Part shown: in pieces, positions 11,201-24,880 of the stretch
How the letters are laid out: every line of letters begins with the position of its first letter
Position numbering within the stretch: position 1 is the first letter of the stretch
NCBI GenBank assembly: GCA_017163975.1
Contig: JAFFSR010000242.1
Location: forward strand, 4,737,001-4,801,000
Direction of reading: 5' to 3'
Origin: Anastatus disparis
Lineage: Eukaryota > Arthropoda > Insecta > Hymenoptera > Eupelmidae
Length of the DNA stretch: 64,000 bases
Made by a program: the position numbers and the translations under genes
Notes under the pieces: generated by a model
Database searches by the model: none
The model's input: the letters and a program-made list of their open reading frames with translations, nothing else
Told to the model about the DNA's origin: nothing

Positions 11201-11990
11201 GGATAGAAACAGAGCGATGCTTAAAATTTGCAAACTGCCATCAAAAATCTGAATTATTATGACAAGCTAAAGGCAAGTCGGTATATTAAGAAACAAAGCT
11301 CACTGTTTTGTCGAAGTTAATGCAGCCGTTTCATGAGTTATGCATATATGTACGCGCGCACATATAAAAAGCATCATTTTGAAATATTATACATAACGTT
11401 CTTATATATACACACGCACGCCCTCGCATTGAATGCGCATACGAGAATAGTAATACGGGCGGACAGATCGACAAATCGCTCGTCACCTGCAAGCATATAA
11501 GTTGAAGAAATAAAAAGGAAAAAGCTCGAGCAAAAAAAAAAAAAAGAAAGAAAGAAGAACGACAGAGAAAGATTTAAAGCTCTTCATCAAGAACGCGTGA
11601 AAAGGCTAGGCGTAGGCGAAAGTCTATATGTATACGAGAAGCCAGTGGCAATTAGCCGTAACTTTAAAAGAGCTCTTTACCCTACACACAACTCGTCACG
11701 ATCATCATCGTCTTCATCATCAGCCGGTTCATGACATACTTAGTGCGTAGAGCTTATGCTCGTTTTCATTACACTTCCCTCCTCTCTCTCTCTCTCTCTC
11801 ACTCTTATATTTTCCCTGTCGTTAAGGACTCTTCGCTGACTAAAGTTTCCCCGAATTATTTGAGGGATTCAACGAGAATACTTTAATCAGAGAAATTCAA
11901 AGAAAATTCATATGTATTTGTGGGTGTTTGTTCCAAATAAATTTCCTGCTGGCTTGCCGGGTCACTTGCTAAATTTTCATTTCGTCATAT
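11201..11990. other. GC/CpG-richer island with CT repeat
   Basis: Includes a CGCGCA patch at 11,350, a purine-rich tract at 11,515-11,575 and (CT)n at about 11,782-11,800. No coding evidence. Confidence 0.5.
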
Positions 11991-13430
11991 TGAAGATTAT
12001 TATTAGATTTAATGTTTCATCTTAATGATGAGCAACTTTTTTACAATGTAAATAATATATAACTGTTTTATATTAATTTTTAACATTTCAACAATTTCTT
12101 AAACAATTAGCAAGGAATTTAGTTGTTAAATTATATGAATTAATCTATGATATAAAATTATATTCACAATTTAGTTTATTCAATATTTCAGGTATGCTCT
12201 GCAAATTTCTTGTTCTAAGGTAAAATGTCTAATCACAAACAAATTTAGTTTGTTATAATATTAATGTCAAATAATTATAATTATAAAAATAATCAAGATC
12301 AAGAAAAATTTTCAAATCCTAAAGAGAATTTTCGTAAAGAAAGTCGAGACCTAGAGCAATATTTACAGCTAAATTAATTTGTCTGTGATTGGTAATTTTA
12401 TCTTAAAATACAATTTAGTTATTACCATTTTTATTATAACATTCATAATATTCTTATTTATGAAATTTAAAAAAATTTCTCGAAATTTTGAAATGCATCA
12501 CAAATTTTATTTTAATTAAGTAAGTTTAACGTTTCCACATAAACAGATCTTTTATGGCAGTATTTTCAAAAAGTACGAAATTTTTTCGAAATTTATGTCG
12601 CAATGAATCTATAAATTAAATCTTTTACTTATCAGAATTTCTCTCAACCGAAATATACCAGACTTTTTATAATTAATAAGCGTTGTTTTATGGCACAAGA
12701 AGAAAATTAAACATTTTCGAGAATAAATAATTTTTAAATTTATTATTCCCTCATTATTTGAGATTTAAAATTTTTTTTAAAAACTGGTTGTCATATATTT
12801 TGCATTCTTGTTTTTATTTTTCAAAGGTGTTTACAAACATAAAAATTTTTCAACATATTCGGGATAATAAAATATTTTATAAAAAATCATCAAAAAGCGT
12901 GATTATTCAAATTAATTATATCATAAATACCATGAAAACATTAAAAAGTGGAGTGAAATCTCTAGAAGCAGAATTAGACACTAAAGGCAATGAATATCTC
13001 TTTTGCTCAACGTTACGAAACAAGTCAGTCATTAAATAAAAAGCTTACATAAAGGTCGTAATAAATAAGAATAAACATGAATTAATCATACAATAAAAAC
13101 TCTCCTCTCGTTCTTTATTTTTTTTATTATTCAAGAACATGGGAAAGTCTTATCCCCAATGAATTTTAAATGCATCCATATTTCAACAATGTCATTTGTC
13201 CTAGGTAGTTTTTACACTCTATAACAATCGCATCTTCTCCGCTAAAACCAAACAATATAATCAGCTTATACATTTCTAACCAGTTGTGTAAAAAAGGAAG
13301 AAGTTAAAAAAAAAGAAGAAGAAGAAACATCTACCCTTCAACTTTTCCCTCAGAAACAAACCAATACACGACATTTAACGACTCAGAAATATAATATTAT
13401 TTAGTTACATTTAAAGTTTTAGTATCTCGT
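11991..13430. other. AT-rich stretch, no features
   Basis: AT-rich, with an open frame at 12,758-13,039 that is Lys/Ile/Asn/Phe-rich and looks random. A purine patch at 13,290-13,330 leads into the next island. Confidence 0.55.
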
Positions 13431-14220
13431 AAATTAAGAGGCGGCGAGCAATAAAAGCGTCGAGTCTCTAAAAAGAGAAAAGAGTAAAAAAGAAAAGGAG
13501 AGCGCAAAAAAAAAAGAAACAACAGAACAAGACACGTGAAAGAAAGAGTTGGTCGAAGATGACAGAAAAAGAAAGAGAGAGAAAAAGAGATACAAGTCAG
13601 TAGTATATACTTTTATTGTACATGAGAGAGAGGAGAGGAAGAGATAAAAAAAAAGAAGAAGAGCAAAAGCGTTAAGAACAAGTCTGTACTAAGAGAGAAG
13701 AGCTCGCGAGCTGTCGGACAGGTGACAGTTCGAAATACGACAGTTCGATGTGGTCACTTGTCTCCAGACTCTGTGGTATATATCCTTTTGCTTCTGCACC
13801 ATACTATATAGACTTGCTTTCATTCTTCTTGACGCGCTTATATACTCTTTTCTCTCTGCTGTACACACACGCATACTTTTTTCTTTCTTCTTTTTCTTCT
13901 CTCCTTTTCATTCCCCCCCCCCCCCCCTTTTATTGATGTACACTGTCTTATGCTATATGTATTTCTTCTTTTTTTTTTCTTTTCGTGTATATATACGATG
14001 CGCGTCACTTATTTCTCTACCAAGTTTCTATCAGTCACTCAACTTTTAGCTCTTTTTTTTTCTTTTCTATATATTACTTCTATTTACTCTTTTCTTGTTA
14101 TATTCAACTCGTCTCAATGTCTTCATTTATTGAGTAGTTTGATCCTTTTGTTCTCTTCTATTTATTTGCTTTTTTTTCTACTGATCATATTCTTGTACAC
14201 TCATTTAAGTAGTTTTATAT
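13431..14220. other. Purine-to-pyrimidine switch island
   Basis: About 13,440-13,700 is strongly purine-rich (GA, GAAA, A runs) on the plus strand. About 13,780-14,220 is strongly pyrimidine-rich. Between them lie the 12-bp palindrome AGCTCGCGAGCT (13,701-13,712), a direct repeat ACAGTTCGA, and an imperfect inverted pair GACAGGTGAC / GTCACTTGTC. Such a skew reversal could mark a divergent promoter, but no start signal is identified. Confidence 0.55.
13913..13927 (+). repeat. C15 homopolymer
   Basis: Fifteen consecutive C residues in an otherwise AT-rich, pyrimidine-rich tract. The minus strand is G15, which can form quadruplex-type structures. Its length is likely variable between individuals or between assemblies. 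Confidence 0.95.
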
Positions 14221-14943
14221 AATCATAAAACCTCATATGTCATTCACATCAGAAATTTGCATTTCTATTGTAAGCTTTTTTGTTACAACTTTGTAATCTG
14301 ATCAAAATCAAAACTCAAAATTTTTTTTATTGAAAAAGTTAAAATTTAAACAAATAAGTTAAAATAAATTAATTTTATACTAAATATACAAAAAACATAT
14401 GAGCTTGCAAATAATATAAATTAAAATAAGAGACAACAAACATCTTATTTCGTATTAATTAAATAAGTTATAATACAAGTTTGATATATTTCAAAATAAT
14501 CTACTCAATGCCTAAATAAAATGTAATAAATCTTCCATAATAACAAGTTTTAAATATTCAGCTTAGCAATATTCAAATTTATAAGCAATCTTATAATAAA
14601 TTATTACTTTTTCATGTTTTGAGATCCAAAAATGTCATAAACATATAATAATTTTATGTTAAATATTTAAAAAATATTTCTTGATTCGAAAATATGTTTA
14701 TAAACTTATTTTGATTTAATTCTTGACGTTTGTTAAGTAACTTTATTTTTTATAAAAAGAGTATTAAGTGCCACGGTAATATTATGTAATTTTATTACAT
14801 TATTATTAGTAACTTATAAGTTACTATTTTAATTATTACTATTACTTCTGATATGTTAAAATCAAATAAATATAAAAAGATTACATCGAGTTTTTCATTC
14901 TGCATGAAAATATATTTTTTCGGTTTCAATCGCATATCAATAG
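14221..14943. other. AT-rich stretch with a 20-bp palindrome
   Basis: AT-rich. A perfect 20-bp palindrome, TAGTAACTTATAAGTTACTA, occupies 14,807-14,826. Nothing else is recognised. Confidence 0.55.
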
Positions 14944-15131
14944 AGGCTTTCAGTGGCTCACTCGGTAGAGCGATGGATTCGCAACCGGAGGGCCCGAGTT
15001 CGATTCCCGTTCTCGGCCGATTTACGCAAGCACTACTGTACGTCACACGTGCTAACACACTGAAATACCTCCGTCGTTCATTAGCATCGCAGTGATAGCT
15101 TAAATACAGCGACGTTAAATATAATAAAAAG
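14944..15131 (+). repeat. tRNA-derived SINE, copy 2
   Basis: Starts GAGGCTTTCAGTGGCTCACTCGGTAG: the A box with a short leader found in the TTTCAGTGG subgroup shared with copy 7. The B box reads GAGTTCGATTCCCG. The body words GCAAGCACCACTGTACGT, CTCCGTCG, TTAGCATCGCAGTGATAG and GCGACGTTAAAT match the other copies. The body is shortened near GTGCTAACACACTG compared with the usual GTGCTTTGTTCACAAACACACTG. No clean target duplication was found. Confidence 0.88.
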
Positions 15132-16905
15132 AAATTCTGAAATTATTAAAATAATTAATATTGGACATAAATTTTTTAATTTTGTTGCACGTTCAATTAT
15201 TTTTTTTTTTCATTTTTAACAGTAAAACTTAACTTTATTAGACACGCGAAGAAATATTATAGAAACAAATGAATTTTGTGTACTTTAACTCCATATATAA
15301 AATACAAACAATAATCCTTAGGTTCAAGTCATATAAAATAAAATTGTATATCAATAATTAATTTGTTATTTTTCATCATACACTTTTATTTTTTCTGTTT
15401 TTCACCATTTGTCATTCTCTCAACTGTTTGTTACTTTTTACTATTCCTTTCGATATCTTCATTATCCTCTTTCTTTTTAATCTCGTGGTGTCCATTTCTT
15501 TCTCTATTTCTATATTTATTTCACACTGTCTCGTTTTTTTCTTTTGAACCACACGTCTTTCTTTACGTTCTCTGATGACCGTCTGTCTTGTTTAAAAAAA
15601 AAAGAACAGGATGTTTTATTCTCTCGATACATATACCGAGCATATAGTAGATCTTGTTTTGTATCGCAACTTCTCTCGCTTGTCGCTCAGGCTCACTAAA
15701 ACCATTTCTTTACTCTGCGCTTGGATTCTGAACTTACGATTTATGTCTCTTTCCTCGGGATTGATCCCTTTTTGTTGGCGGATACCTCCCTAACTCTTCA
15801 TTGTTTATTTCTACCTTGTTGTTGTTTTCTCTTTTTCTATATATATATCTTTGTTTATTTTTTTGCTAACGTGTTGGAGGCACGCGCGCGCTTGAGTTCT
15901 CGTGTTAAAACGTATGGTGTTGCATTTGGATCAGAGAGAAAGAGGAGAAGCATTTCTTTCTTATTTAACTCAACTTGTCTTGTTTTTTCGTATTATATGT
16001 ATTTCGGACCTCGCGTCGCTGGTTTTGCTGATGGTTTTTTTCTCTCTTATTTCTTCGAATGAGAGAAGAAAGATAGGACGACGACGACACGCCACTTGTG
16101 TGACGCACGTAGTGAACCGCTCCGATTGTACCTATCGCTGCTTAACCAAAAGAAACCGACCCACCATTCTACTCCTCCTCTTTTTCTTTACTTTTTTTTT
16201 ACGAGCTTTATCGTTTACATTCTAAATCTTTTGGATATCATCCTTTTTTATTTCTTCTGATTTCTTTTCGTGCGTCACTTATTTATATTCCCTTTTTATG
16301 GCTTTCTTTTATTTAAAGGTGAAGGAAGGGGGGCTTCATAAGTTATAAATAACAAAGTCGTTGTCTTTTATTTTTCTGACATTTGTGTATTTTTCGAATT
16401 CCGCGGTTATAAGGTGAATTATTTTCGTGTTCTTGCTTCAAAGTGCAGCTCAAAATCTTTTGAATTTTTAATTAAATACAGGGATACTTTATTATGATGA
16501 ACTGTGGCTTGGGTGCAATCGTGAGGGTTTAGTCAAATTTTTAGAATACGATTAGAAAATTTGTTTTAAAATTCAATTCTATAAATTTTGTAAATGAATG
16601 CTTTATACTTGCAAGGAATAGGTTTATAAAAAGAGGTCAGTTGTAGTTTATTTTGTTAAATTATAGAAATAAGTTCTATAAATCTTAAAAACTGCAAATG
16701 ATGCTACATCGGTTATGGAGCCACCACTACATTTGCAAATATGACAATTATGTACAGTTTGGAGAAAAATTTTATTAATAGTTAATTCAGATCTCAGACC
16801 ATATACAAACGTTCACTTTATTTATCATCATTTATCATCACTCCAATAATTCATAATTAAAACTTCCCCCAAACAAATTCATCTTCTTTGTCACAATTAT
16901 CTTCA
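15132..16905. other. Pyrimidine-rich island within AT-rich sequence
   Basis: About 15,360-16,300 is T/C-rich on the plus strand with several overlapping Leu/Phe/Ser frames (up to 113 codons, repeat-like). (TA)n is short near 15,838-15,850. From 16,350 the sequence is AT-rich, with TTTATCATCA duplicated at about 16,820-16,840. No gene was recognised. Confidence 0.5.
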
Positions 16906-17945
16906 CTTAGAAAAAAAAAATGGCAGAAAAGTCAAGTTTGCCGAGTAGTATCTTGCACGCACATCTTAACGTAGGCAGAAAAAGTAAAAAAGGAAAGAGA
17001 GAAAGAAAGAATCTTCCACGGCTATGAAAAGCCAAAGCCACACGGTCGAAAGATATAGAGCGAACGCGTAAAGGTGCAAAAAGCAAAGAAAATAAAAAAA
17101 AGAAAAGAAAAACAAGGCATGCCATAGCAATAGCACACACGACGCTTTTTCTCTTTCTCTCTCTCTCTTACTCTTTTTCAGTCTCGCGAAGCATTTGTAA
17201 ATGCGGCACGTACGGCTTTTAAACCTATCTGCATGACACGCGCGCACTTTCGAGTTACGATCTCACACATATACACACAACACACACACACACAAGGCAA
17301 AAGGAAGGGAAGGAAGAAGTAGAGTTTCGATAAATGCTAAACGTGAACACGTGAGCTTTCTCGTTACTTTGCCTATACACTTTATTGCTTGCTCGCGCGA
17401 AGTGCACGCGTTATACCGCAAGCCCTTCTTTCCTTTTCTTTTTTTATTTTGTTGGTTTTTTTTTTCTTTTTAAACCAAACTATTCTATATAGCTTTTTCA
17501 CTTCTTTTTGCTTATATATAAGAAGAGAAAGACAAGCGACACTCTTTGGTTAAGAGAACGCGAGCGCGAGGGCGCGATTTATCGTTTTAGTATGCGGAAT
17601 CGAACGTTAGAAGAGAAGAATAAAAAAAAAAAATATTCTAGTAACACTAGTTTTCGCTCGCGAGCTTTACCCAATGCATACCCATATTCTATATGTGCCG
17701 TATGCATGTTTTAAAAGGCCGATTGGAAAATTCGTTAGCCTGACATGAACTGAAGATTTAAGATGGAGGCAAAACGAAGAGAATGCATTAGGGGCTCTCT
17801 CTCTCTCTCTCTCTCTCTACGTATTTTGCTTATAGCGCGCTCTCGACTTTGTAAAGAAGTTTCGTGCGCTTGTTTTTCCTATCTTGTAACGTGTAAGTCG
17901 TAGGAGAGTAAGAGAGGATTTTGAAAAAAAAGGGAGAAGGAAAAA
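16906..17945. other. Purine/pyrimidine island with CpG
   Basis: Purine-rich 16,910-17,115, then CT-rich 17,140-17,180, (CA)n at about 17,281-17,294, CGCG words near 17,390-17,410 and (CT)12 at 17,795-17,818. Frames are Arg/Glu or Leu/Phe repeats. No coding evidence. Confidence 0.5.
17795..17818. repeat. (CT)12 microsatellite
   Basis: Uninterrupted CT dinucleotide for 24 bp. Confidence 0.95.
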
Positions 17946-20560
17946 ATTATTGTTGAATTTATTACTTTGTTGCAAAGACTTGGTATGAATAATTGCAATT
18001 CAGCAACACAGCGTTTGGAAATTCATACGAACTCGGATATAAATATTAATTTTAAATGAAAATTTATACTGCTTTTATTTTTTTACTATAAAAGAACGTT
18101 TTTAAATTACCGATGCATAAATAAATTAACGATCACAAAAATAATATTTTTTTTTTCAATTGTAACGGCAACAGGTTGCGTAACTTGAAAAATCCGATTA
18201 AGTAATAAAGTTATTGAATCCAATGCGACATTTCGTAAGTTTAAAAAACAGAATGATGTAATTAATCGATTAAAATATTGTGATAAGATGTCAGATAAAA
18301 ACAAGGCATCTGTAAAAAAATAGTAAAATGCAAAAATCAATATGCATAATTGGTAACTTTTGTTAATATAATAATATATAAAAGCTACGTATTACGATTA
18401 CAAAGAAATAATTTTAAAATCCAAATAAAATTATGTTGTTTACTTTCATAAGCAATAAAGTATATTTAATCTTATTGCGAGAGAGAGCGAGAAAAAGAAT
18501 TTTCAATTTCACATATGATTAATTGTATTTCAATTATTAAGATATTTCAAAACCTGATAAAAAACTAAAAGCGAGTAAAAAGGTGCAAAATTTATTGAAA
18601 AACCAAATGGAATGCTATGCTATATGGACGTGTTAGGCCGGAAAATTATGCAACTTATATAATGAAGTATATCCCATGAAACAAGTTTTATTTACGTTAC
18701 AAATGACAACACTATTCATAAAGCAATGCTTATTAATATTTCCGTTATTTATTTAATACTTTTCATTTTTTTTCATTTTTCTGCAAAAAAAATATGAGCG
18801 TTTCAAGAATTGCAAAACCTGAAACGATTCTCTATAGTAGTTCATTCATGCTTCATTTAATTTGCATTCAGTAAGCGTATACACGATTAAAGCGTAAGTG
18901 TATATATACGTATTTATTCGTGTAATGATTTATTGATTTTGTCGTGTCTAAAATATAGCACTCGATAAATTCAGAAATTTTTTTTAAACTCGCTCAAATC
19001 TAATTTCCATAGATATATATGGCTGCTATTTCAATTTACCGTGGAACCCATTGCCGAATGATTTTAATGACTGTCGTAGGCGATTTTACGTCGTTATCAT
19101 AATATTATTTCGTCTAATATTATTTTCATTTATTACTATCTACTATGTTCTTTTTGTACTTATTAATTTGAGTTTGACGTTTTGATATTTTCATTTATTT
19201 ATTATGTACTCGATATTTTTTGTTATAAACTTGATTTAACAAACGATGTTAAATTATATGTAAGAATATTGTGTGAACCTTGATAACTTAATCAATTTTT
19301 AAATCTTTGATTAGACTAAATGTCAATTGAATCGTCTATTTTTGAAAATTCGAAAGTCAAGAATTATATACTTTTGGAGAATTAAAAAAAAAAGAATAAT
19401 TCATAAACTATGATATATTCGTAAAATGTTCTTTTGCTGAAAATTAATAATTAAGATGTTATAAAAATTATATAAAATGATGTATCTAAGCTTCAACTAC
19501 TATGTTATTAAAAAAAACGAAATTCACAAAAATGTAATTTTAAAAATATCTGATTTAATTCTCGTAAGACTTTGAACGTGACTTTTTATCCATATTCTAT
19601 TTACAAAAAATTACATTTTAATAAAGTCTAGTAGTGAAATAAATACTATATCTTAAATATGATTTCTATAATATAATTGGTTTATTTATTATTAAAATCT
19701 AATGCCAAACAACGCTTTGCAATAGCACCAGAAAATTCTTGTTTCTAAAACTAAATAAATCACGAAACTCATGCCTTATCCATATCTTTTCGAGCAAAAC
19801 TTAAGCTTTTGCTAACACTTTATGCCAGCATTCGAACGGCTTTATCACTTTAAATCCTGAAATTCGACCGAGAGACCACTATAACGCGCAGTCACTTTAC
19901 CTTTACCTTGCATGCACTTATCTTGCGTGATTCGATTGGACTTATATATTATAGGCTAGTGAAAGAAAACTAGTGAGATATGAAGGACTACGATTTTAGA
20001 AGATCGCGTTTTATTTAAGCTGCGATACAAAATCAGTGAAATTTTTGAATAAATTTAACGGAAGAAACGAAAGTATCAACATAGTATGATTTTTTATGAT
20101 TATAAATATGTTTGTATTGGAAAGTGTTATACTTCTATTCTGGATATATTCAATCTGTCAAAGCATTATGATTATAATAGTGTCTTACGTTTCTTTGTTT
20201 ATCATACACTTTTATTGAAATGTAAAAAAATTATAATTTTGATCGTTGGCGTTTTACAATAGCTCTAGTATATAACTTTTCGACTAGTTTTATAATACTT
20301 TATTAATTCTGAAAAGGGTATTCAAATGCATAAAATATTTTTTTTAAATGTTACAGCTAAGAATAATTTTAATTAACTTTTCTTGTATCATTAAAATATC
20401 TCTAAAATAAAAGTGTAAAAATAATTGTATCGTTAAAAAACCTTCGCTTGTACTCTTATATTTTAGTTAAGTAACGGACAAATCAATCAATCCTTAGCAT
20501 CATTCAATAGACCATTTTGTAAGTTAGTTTAACCAATTCGTCGAATCATTAACGCACATC
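17946..20560. other. Long AT-rich stretch, no features
   Basis: About 2.6 kb of AT-rich single-copy-looking sequence without open frames longer than about 80 codons, tRNA-like boxes or terminal inverted repeats that I could see. Confidence 0.6.
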
Positions 20561-22224
20561 ACAGGCTCGTAAATAAAAACTTTCTTGACTACCGGTCGAC
20601 GCTTCTCTTTCTCTCGGTGTTCCATGCAGATCTTTTTAGTCTTAGCTCTTGTATACGCATGTATGTATATAACGCGGCTCTCGCAGCTGCTTTAGCTTCA
20701 GGGGGCCAGTTTGTCAGCTTACGAGGCTTTACGATTCTGCGCCAACGATGGAATTATTGTTGTGCAACGTCGTAAATGTCATAGTAAAATTTAAAAAAAA
20801 AAAAAATCTTTTTTTTTTGAAGGGAATCCACTGGGTAAAATTTTAAAGGGTTTGAAAGTAAATGGTGTAAGAGAGGTTTTGAAGATACGAAAAATAAAAT
20901 AAAGTGAACTGAAAATAAGATAGATGGAAGAGAAACAAGGTAAGACGGATTAAAAAGACACGGAGTCATAAAAACGAGAAACAAGTAAATGCTTTAAAAT
21001 TAAAGTTTATGATACAAAGATCCGTTATATAATTTTTATGGGCATACAATTTAAAGTTTTGAATGAATAATGTTTTAATTCGTATGAGAAATGATCATGT
21101 ATAAAGCAATGAAATCTTATTATAGAGGTGTTTAGTGCAATAGTAAAACTATTATGAAAATAATGAAAAATAAATAAAATACATTATAAACTATAGTTTG
21201 ATGATTTTGTATTTTATTATTCGATTGTTAATAATTTTGTATTTTAATATTAATTAGATTTTTAAATTTTATTAGAATTCTATAATTGAATAACTAATTC
21301 AAAAATAAAAACTAAAGAAAATTTTCAAAAATATTTTAGGAAAAAAAGAAATTTCAAACAAGCATTTTAAATGCAATCTTATCGCAGCGTTTTATATTTT
21401 ATTTTTACATGGTCAAAAATGGAAATAATTATTAATTTTAAACTCATACTCAAAATTTCATCACATTTAGTCCATTTGTTGAGAAAAAAATTGACAATAC
21501 ATTTTAGTAAAATAGAAGCATATTTGATTATGTACATCTTCGTAAATAAAAAAAATTATACGAAATATGATAAGATCAAGTATTCGGTGAAAAATAATAA
21601 AATTAACATTAAAATAAAGACATATAAAGTTAAAAAACAAGTACAAAATGAAGTACAAGTCCAAAAAATGCAATAACAGTAGTGCAGAAGATTTTATACG
21701 GACTAAAAGCATCTGTAAATATATAACGCACTCGAGTGAGTATATACGGCTTGTGTGTGAGCTGTCGTAAATCAATCGTCCTGTGCAGTTGTCACAGGGT
21801 TCTCTGAAAGCGTAGGACGCTTACAAAGAATTCCCTCTCAACTTCAATACAAGAAGAAGATCATCATCGTATCTTAAAGCTTTTTCCTGAAATCGCATTA
21901 AATTTATTTTTTAATATGTATTACTGGAATAATCGTAACTTACTCGAGACAGCCATTTTTCATTATGAAATCGGTTTATAGTTGCATGGATTATGAATTT
22001 AAAAGGTGATCGTTAAATGATTAAAAATATCTTTGACTTTTTTGATGAATTTATCAGTTACATAAATTTCTTATGAAATAATATTAAATAAGTAAATTGT
22101 TAGTAAGACAATAATAATTACGCCTACTAAATAAAATTCAAATAAATTTTTGATAAAAATATCATTAGATAATCCAACAGTAATAATTTTTTATATTTAC
22201 ACAAGTTAATAAAATTTAAACTTT
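20561..22224. other. Short CpG patches in AT-rich sequence
   Basis: GC-richer patches at 20,580-20,760 and 21,715-21,890 flank AT-rich sequence. The 101-codon frame at 21,371-21,676 is Lys/Ile/Asn-rich and looks random. A GATTTTGTATTTTA-type partial duplication lies at about 21,200-21,250. Confidence 0.5.
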
Positions 22225-22420
22225 GAGGTCGTCAGTGGCTCAGTTGGTAGAACGATGGATTCATAATCTCGGGGATCCGAGTTCGAATCCCGCTCTCGGC
22301 TGATTTATGCAAGCACCACTGTACATTACATGTGCTTTGTTCACAACCACACTGACGATCTCCGTTGCTAATTAGCATTGTGATGATAGCATAAATACAG
22401 CGACGTTAAATTAAATAAAA
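22225..22420 (+). repeat. tRNA-derived SINE, copy 3
   Basis: Head begins GAGGTCGTCAGTGGCTCAG (A box) and continues to the B box GAGTTCGAATCCCG, then the body with GCACCACTGTACATTACATG, TGCTTTGTTCACAACCACACTG and CTCCGTTGCTAATTAGCATTG, ending GCGACGTTAAATTAAATAAAA. AAAATTTAAA precedes the element (22,211-22,220) and recurs just after the tail, but it is too AT-rich to be firm evidence of a target duplication. This copy is close to full length and can serve as a reference. Confidence 0.92.
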
Positions 22421-22610
22421 AATTTAAAAAAATTATAAATCAAAGAGTTTTTATATATTTTATATTAATACATTATCAAAATAATTTTTTTACAATAAGT
22501 TGATAATTTAAAAGTAATAACTTTTGATACTAACAAAACGCAAGTGCATAAAATTTAAACTAAAAACTTTTAAATCTCAATCAAGACTTGGATTGACTGT
22601 TAATTTTCAG
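22421..22610. other. Short AT-rich flank
   Basis: AT-rich sequence after the SINE tail; nothing recognised. Confidence 0.5.
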
Positions 22611-23070
22611 AACAAGACTTCATCAAGTGAATGCAAATAAATTCGAAATTTCACTTAAATCACGAATACCTTGGAAAAAAAATAAACGTTAGCAAGCTGT
22701 GTAAAATACGTGCAATCACTGTGCTTTAAAAAAAAAAAAAAATAGCAAGCCATACCTTTGCGTACATCATCGTCAATCGTGAATTCACATTCTTCTCTCA
22801 TATACATAACATATACACATTCCCGATTCGCCCTGAAGGGCGGTTGCAACTAAGAAGTATAGTACATGTTGCGATGAGTCTCTCTCTCAAGTGCAATAAG
22901 TCGCGAGTGTATATATATATATATATATATTTGTACATATACACGCGAAAGGCATATTCGTCTGTAGTCTGACATGCACGACCCGATGGCATTCGATTTA
23001 TGATAATGAAAGGTCGGATTTATGAGAGTCTTATAATAGAGATACGCTTGTATACAAGGCCTATATATGA

Positions 23071-23075
<5 letters not shown>

Positions 23076-23105
<30 letters not shown>
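23076..23105. repeat. (GA)15 microsatellite
   Basis: Thirty bases of uninterrupted GA. Tandem GAGAG is the target of GAGA-factor-type proteins in insects; use as such here is inference. Confidence 0.95.
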
Positions 23106-23110
<5 letters not shown>

Positions 23111-23457
23111 AGCTAAGGTATTATAAATTTAGAATTCGCCTCCGCGTGCCTGCGGTCCATCCGTCTGTCTTACGTGTCCGTTAGTTCGTTATAACTCGTA
23201 CATGAGAGAGAGAGAAAGAAGAAACATAAGGGCGATATGAGAGAAGAGAGAGCCTTCATCGATAGCTTTTGCTCTTATGCAGTTGTATTTTGCCTTCGAG
23301 TGCGTTTCTTTATTTCCTCTTTTTTTTTCTTTTTCCTTTTTTTTTCTTCTTATTTTTCTTTTTTACCGTATATGTCAGTATAGGAAGGTTAGTACGAAAG
23401 CAGAAAAAAAATTATTGTTTCGTGAGCTTGGTTGATTTGGTATGAGAACACACGGGG

Positions 23458-23461
<4 letters not shown>

Positions 23462-23497
<36 letters not shown>
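23462..23497. repeat. (TA)18 microsatellite
   Basis: Thirty-six bases of alternating TA. Confidence 0.95.
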
Positions 23498-23500
<3 letters not shown>

Positions 23501-23660
23501 AGGGAGAGAATTATTATTTATGTTGTTGTTTACCGTTACTTTACTTTTGCATTTTGAGTTGAGAGAAAAGAGAGTTGAATTGTTGATTTGCGCTTTAAGA
23601 AATTTATTCGTTGTTATATCTTTCGGTAGATTTATATATCCTTAATGTAGCGCTGTAAAG

Positions 23661-24880
23661 GAATCGTAATTAATGTTAATACGCGTCCTTTCAGCTTTAA
23701 AACAAATTGTTAATGATAATGATAATGCCTTTGATAAATTAATGAATATTTTAAATATTAAGAATGAATTACGGATATTATATGTACATTTTTTTACTTA
23801 AATAAGTAGTATAAATTTTAATGTCAAATTTTAATATTTTTCTTAATTATATTCATCAGCTTTTTTGTGTGTAATTTAGTTTAATTATATGAAGATAATT
23901 TTTATTTTGATGAGTAATTTTGCAGAAACTTTTATTTTAATTAGATTGTAGAAAATTATAGCTGCTGTAGCTTCTGATCTTCTAATAAAATCAATAAAAT
24001 ATTAAAAACTATCAACAATAATGAAAAATTTCTTAAGGAAACATTTTAATTTTTTTGACTATCTTTTATTCTTCTTTTGGTTACTTTAAGAATTCATTTT
24101 GAAAATTAAAGCCCAGTAATTAATAATGAATTAAATATTTATAAAAAGATAGCAGGATATCATTGCTGAAGTAGCACAAAATTAATTACATATCGACTTT
24201 AGTGTAACAAAAAGTCACAAAAGTAATATGATTTAATTGTTTATATTAAACGCATTTATAAGCCTGCATAATTTTAATATACATAAGATAATTAATAACT
24301 GTATGTCTTTTTGTAAATATTTATTCTGACATTTGTGAAAATAAATAAAGTGCATGTATTAATATTTGTAATTTGTTCATTTTTTCTGCCTTGATTTGCT
24401 TTGATAGCTGATTTTTTTACGTATATACGCAGTTCATCCGGATTTGTATAAACAATTAATATAATAACAATAAATAACAAATTTTATTGCATTCAAGCGA
24501 ATGATAAAAGTATTATTATTAATTTTTTAAAAATAATAAATTTTTCTTTCATTATCTATCAATTCTTCTGTACATTAATGAAGAAGAAGGTTATACAAAA
24601 TATAATTATTTCTACATTAAAAAAAAAAAATTCTGGAATTTGATATTTTGTTAGTATAAAGTTGAATCGTCTGTATTAAATATTATAACAGGTATTTAAT
24701 ACAATAAAATATGCAAAATATTTAGATGTAATAGATGTTTACATAGGATGCAAAATTCAAAAAATCGTCTGATACGACTTAAGAATACCTAATACAATAA
24801 AATTTTTCTCACTTAAAATGGAACATTTTTATCCTTACAATCTCAAATTAATCTAGATACTATTTTAAACACAATTTTTT
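23661..24880. other. AT-rich stretch, no features
   Basis: AT-rich. A short inverted pair GTATTAAAT / ATTTAATAC lies at about 24,672-24,701. No gene was recognised. Confidence 0.55.

Larger units (their letters stand above)
22611..23660. other. Microsatellite-rich island
   Basis: Holds (TA)n at 22,910-22,930, (GA)15 at 23,076-23,105, a T-rich pyrimidine tract at 23,309-23,365 and (TA)18 at 23,462-23,497, with CpG-containing sequence between. No coding frame. Confidence 0.6.

Noticed and set aside
22211..22428. AAAATTTAAA repeats as target duplication of SINE copy 3
   Set aside because: Pure A/T words recur often in this sequence and the right copy falls within the A-rich tail, so the boundary cannot be trusted.
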